Below are positions 62,015-64,000 of a stretch of DNA of 64,000 nt, piece after piece. The notes beneath the pieces are model-generated. The model had not been told where the DNA came from. It saw only the letters and a program-made list of their open reading frames with translations, and did no database searches. The stretch lies in the NCBI GenBank assembly GCA_964423345.1, contig CAYREV010000013.1:7686-71685 (forward strand), in the 5' to 3' direction. The stretch's first letter is position 1; each line of letters opens with the position of its first letter. Source of the DNA: CAYREV01 sp964423345 (GTDB lineage Bacteria; Bacteroidota; Rhodothermia; Balneolales; Balneolaceae). Both the position numbers and the translations under genes were made by a program.

Positions 62015-62425
62015 TCAGTTAGATGCCCGCTCGGTAGCCATTACTATCTTAAGGTCCAATGCCTTCGCTATGTTCATCACGCGTACCGCTTGATCGATGA
62101 TGGCTTCCTTGTCTGCCCTTAGAACGAGCGTACCCTGCGGTTTCTTGCCCTTGGCCTCCCGAATGGATGACGCAAGCATGCCGCTGCTGGTAAGGTTGCC
62201 ATCTACATAGAATTCCCCGTCCTTGGTTACCGCCACCGAGATAAACTGTGTTTCGGTCTGCGCTCCGGTTTCCGCCTTCGGGATATCGACTTTTATGCCG
62301 AAATTGGTTACAAAAGAGGACGTAAGGAGAAAAAATATCAGCAGCAGCAAAACGATATCCGTCAGCGACGACTGTGAAAACAGCGACAGCGGCTCCAGCC
62401 GGTCTTCGTCTTTTTGAAAATTCAT
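62015..62425 (-). CDS. exbD: ExbD/TolR family biopolymer transport protein
   Basis: 136 residues. An N-terminal helix with the conserved aspartate (SSLTDIVLLLLIFFLLTSSFV) and the ExbD periplasmic domain (GTLVLRADKEAIIDQAVRVMNIAKALDLKIVMATE) are clear. It forms the proton-driven motor with ExbB. Its start overlaps the exbB stop (TAATG), so translation is coupled. Confidence 0.93.
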   Translation of the reverse strand: MNFQKDEDRLEPLSLFSQSSLTDIVLLLLIFFLLTSSFVTNFGIKVDIPKAETGAQTETQFISVAVTKDGEFYVDGNLTSSGMLASSIREAKGKKPQGTLVLRADKEAIIDQAVRVMNIAKALDLKIVMATERASN

Positions 62426-63159
62426 TAAGCTATGCTTTCTTTTTGTTTTTCCTTCTTATTGGACGGCGTCTGAAGCAGGTCAATAAAATCTGCCGAGGCA
62501 TTTTCCAGCTCATGGACCATTCGGTTTATCTTGCCCAGAAGGAAGTTGTAGAAACCGTAGGCGATGATACCGACGACCAGGCCGGTGGCTGTGGTTATCA
62601 GTGCCTCCCAGATACCTCCGGCCAACACGCTGGGATTCACATTGCCTTGAAGCGCCTGGATATCCATAAACGCCTCAATCATTCCCGTTACCGTTCCCGT
62701 GAATCCAATAAGTGGCCCCACCCCTGCAATGGTAGCCAGCCAGTTCATGCGCTTTTCAAGGTGGAAAATCTCTTTTTTACCCGCATTGCGTATGGCATCC
62801 TCTATATCACGTATGGGGCGTCCCAGCCGTCGTATCCCCGCTTTAAGAATTCGGGGCAATGGCTTGTCAATACCGTCGCAATAGGTCAGCGCCCGCTGCC
62901 GGTCCCCGTCTTTCAGCATACTTTCTATGGTCCGCAAAAAGCTGTCGATCTCCATACGGGAGTTGTTCAGAGAGCGCCACCGTTCGGCAATGACGTAGAC
63001 GGCCAGCAGGGAGAGTACAAACAGGGGGATCATCAGGACGCCCCCTTCGCTGAGCAACTCGAACATGGACATGCTTTCCTGCTGGCTTGCCAGGCTCAGT
63101 GTATCGGCAGCCGCCGTATCGGCCTGTTGTTGTACCAGAAAAAATATGAATGCAAACAT
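62425..63159 (-). CDS. exbB: ExbB/TolQ family proton channel
   Basis: 244 residues. Three hydrophobic segments are visible, with the cytoplasmic domain between the first and second. The MotA/TolQ/ExbB signature lies in LATIAGVGPLIGFTGTVTGMIEAFMDI and IWEALITTATGLVVGIIAYGFYNFLL. It powers TonB using proton flow. It heads the exbB-exbD-tonB set and lies 21 bp from the SPOR protein gene on the same strand. Confidence 0.93.
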   Translation of the reverse strand: MFAFIFFLVQQQADTAAADTLSLASQQESMSMFELLSEGGVLMIPLFVLSLLAVYVIAERWRSLNNSRMEIDSFLRTIESMLKDGDRQRALTYCDGIDKPLPRILKAGIRRLGRPIRDIEDAIRNAGKKEIFHLEKRMNWLATIAGVGPLIGFTGTVTGMIEAFMDIQALQGNVNPSVLAGGIWEALITTATGLVVGIIAYGFYNFLLGKINRMVHELENASADFIDLLQTPSNKKEKQKESIA

Positions 63160-63180
63160 AGAAAATACGTTACTATTTGA

Positions 63181-64000
63181 TTATTGAATTCGCTTTATAA
63201 AATGGCTGTCTCGATAGGTCTTCGGCAGCTTGGCCACCGCATTCCGGGCATCACCCACCGTTTTAAACTGTCCAAGACCTACTCGCCAGTAGGTATTACC
63301 TCTGACCACCGCCCGGCTTAGCAAGGTTATATATCCGTCAGACTCCAGTTGCTGTACCAACGAACGAGCTTTGCTTTCATTTTGCAAAGAATGTACAACA
63401 ATGGTATACCCGCTTTTTGCCTCGGGGACGGCCCCGCCGCGCAAACCGTAGATCGACCGGCGGGACTCGTCGGCTATACTCCTCAGCTCATCCTTTTGAA
63501 TCGGTTTTAACTCTTTCTGTTCCCTGTCTTCTTTCTTTTGCCCGGTATCTTTGGATGTCGCGGGAGTTGCAGCTGATTTATTTACAACCTGTGCCCTGCC
63601 CGCCGAGGTGGCCGAGGCCGTTTTCATGTTTTGGCCCGAAACGTCACTTGAAAAGTCAAAAAAGCCCATGTCATATACCAGCCAGCCCGATACTCCCAGG
63701 GCGATAACCACCACAGCCGCCACGAGAAAACGCCCAATGGGATCTTCCTGCGATTCTTTCGGCCTGCTTTTTTTCCTGGGTGGCACGCTTTTTTTCTTGG
63801 GTGCTACGCTTTCCGCAACAGCCTTTTCGGGCGCCGGCTCTTCAACCGGCCGGCCTATAGTATCGGTCCAGTCTCCCCGCAACTCTTCTTCACTTTCTAA
63901 ATCACTTTCTAAATCAAAGACAAATGACGGGCCGTTGCCACTCTCCTCAGTTTGCGAGACCGGTTCCTCTTCATCCTCGGGCTCAGGCTTTTCAGCTTCA
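63181..64000 (-). CDS. SPOR-domain membrane protein, N-terminus beyond window
   Basis: At least 273 residues; the frame is open to the right edge, so the true start lies outside the window and the TTG at 63882 is internal. The visible N-terminal part is acidic, then lysine-rich, then has one helix (IGRFLVAAVVVIALGVSGWLVY). A linker leads to a C-terminal SPOR domain (about the last 75 residues, YTIVVHSLQNESKARSLVQQL...YWRVGLGQFKTVGDARNA), which binds denuded septal peptidoglycan. Relatives in this group have an HU-like N-terminal domain. A 12-bp tandem repeat lies at 63892-63915. Confidence 0.82.
   Translation of the reverse strand, partial: EAEKPEPEDEEEPVSQTEESGNGPSFVFDLESDLESEEELRGDWTDTIGRPVEEPAPEKAVAESVAPKKKSVPPRKKSRPKESQEDPIGRFLVAAVVVIALGVSGWLVYDMGFFDFSSDVSGQNMKTASATSAGRAQVVNKSAATPATSKDTGQKKEDREQKELKPIQKDELRSIADESRRSIYGLRGGAVPEAKSGYTIVVHSLQNESKARSLVQQLESDGYITLLSRAVVRGNTYWRVGLGQFKTVGDARNAVAKLPKTYRDSHFIKRIQ

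Noticed and set aside
1..64000. CRISPR arrays, tRNA genes, insertion sequences, prophage or defence genes
   Set aside because: No regular spaced repeats, cloverleaf genes or transposase/integrase genes were seen; all repeats found are short and explained above.

Overview
The window looks like ordinary chromosome from a Gram-negative member of the Bacteroidota/FCB group, most likely a Balneolota (Balneolaceae-type) bacterium. That placement is an inference. It rests on the roughly 800-residue FtsX-type permeases beginning with an RNYLKIA(F/W)RNL-like motif, the many lipoproteins and secreted peptidases, a HU/SPOR-type protein, a TonB/ExbB/ExbD cluster, trimeric-type PNP, and ribosomal proteins S16 and L19 with acidic tails as in salt-adapted relatives. 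GC is moderate. Two runs of exactly 100 N (49022-49121 and 50332-50431) show a scaffolded draft or metagenome-derived assembly. There are no tRNA or rRNA genes, no CRISPR array, and no insertion sequence or phage genes.

Layout. 1-4.1 kb: the end of a sodium:solute symporter, a membrane fatty-acid hydroxylase, and a three-gene phosphorelay (PAS kinase, Rcp1-like receiver, receiver-kinase fusion). 4.4-14.6 kb: an M61 peptidase, then a MacAB-like exporter (adaptor, ATPase, large permease) with a paralogous second permease; an unrecognised gene on the other strand lies between the permeases. 15-23 kb: a GT2/TPR fusion, a SirB1-like protein, arginine deiminase, an M50 protease, a small lipoprotein, SmpB, OsmC, and the RNase P RNA gene with its terminator. 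23-30 kb: a coiled-coil protein with a cysteine-less zinc ribbon, Nif3, YggS, two PspB-like membrane proteins plus DivIVA, PNP, an acidic unknown protein, and a lipoprotein asparaginase. 30-41 kb: ComEC, an AI-2E family protein, xseB, dxs, aat, a secreted zinc metalloprotease, and FabI. 41-48 kb: the classical ffh-rpsP-rimM-trmD-rplS translation block, a PmtA-like methyltransferase, and uvrB. 48-51 kb: TyrA (T-protein) and a multi-PAS kinase, both broken by the gaps. 51-64 kb: TlpA-like thioredoxin, an iodotyrosine-deiodinase-like nitroreductase, two overlapping membrane HExxH proteins, DoxX, proline dehydrogenase, a TSGG-repeat protein, an azurin-like lipoprotein, a secreted ConA-like protein, an S9 peptidase, TonB-ExbD-ExbB and the SPOR protein.

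Together the genes describe a heterotroph that uses proteins and amino acids (M61, S9, zinc metalloprotease, asparaginase, arginine deiminase, proline dehydrogenase), with energised outer-membrane uptake and standard housekeeping functions. No single obvious new defence or biosynthetic island stands out. The most unusual structures are: a 27-nt hairpin present three times inside RNase P RNA, in the expected P3, P12 and P19 positions; the PspB-like pair next to DivIVA, preceded by a nested stem structure; the overlapping pair of membrane HExxH proteins; the strict 18-residue TSGG repeat; and the 240-residue tail on S16.
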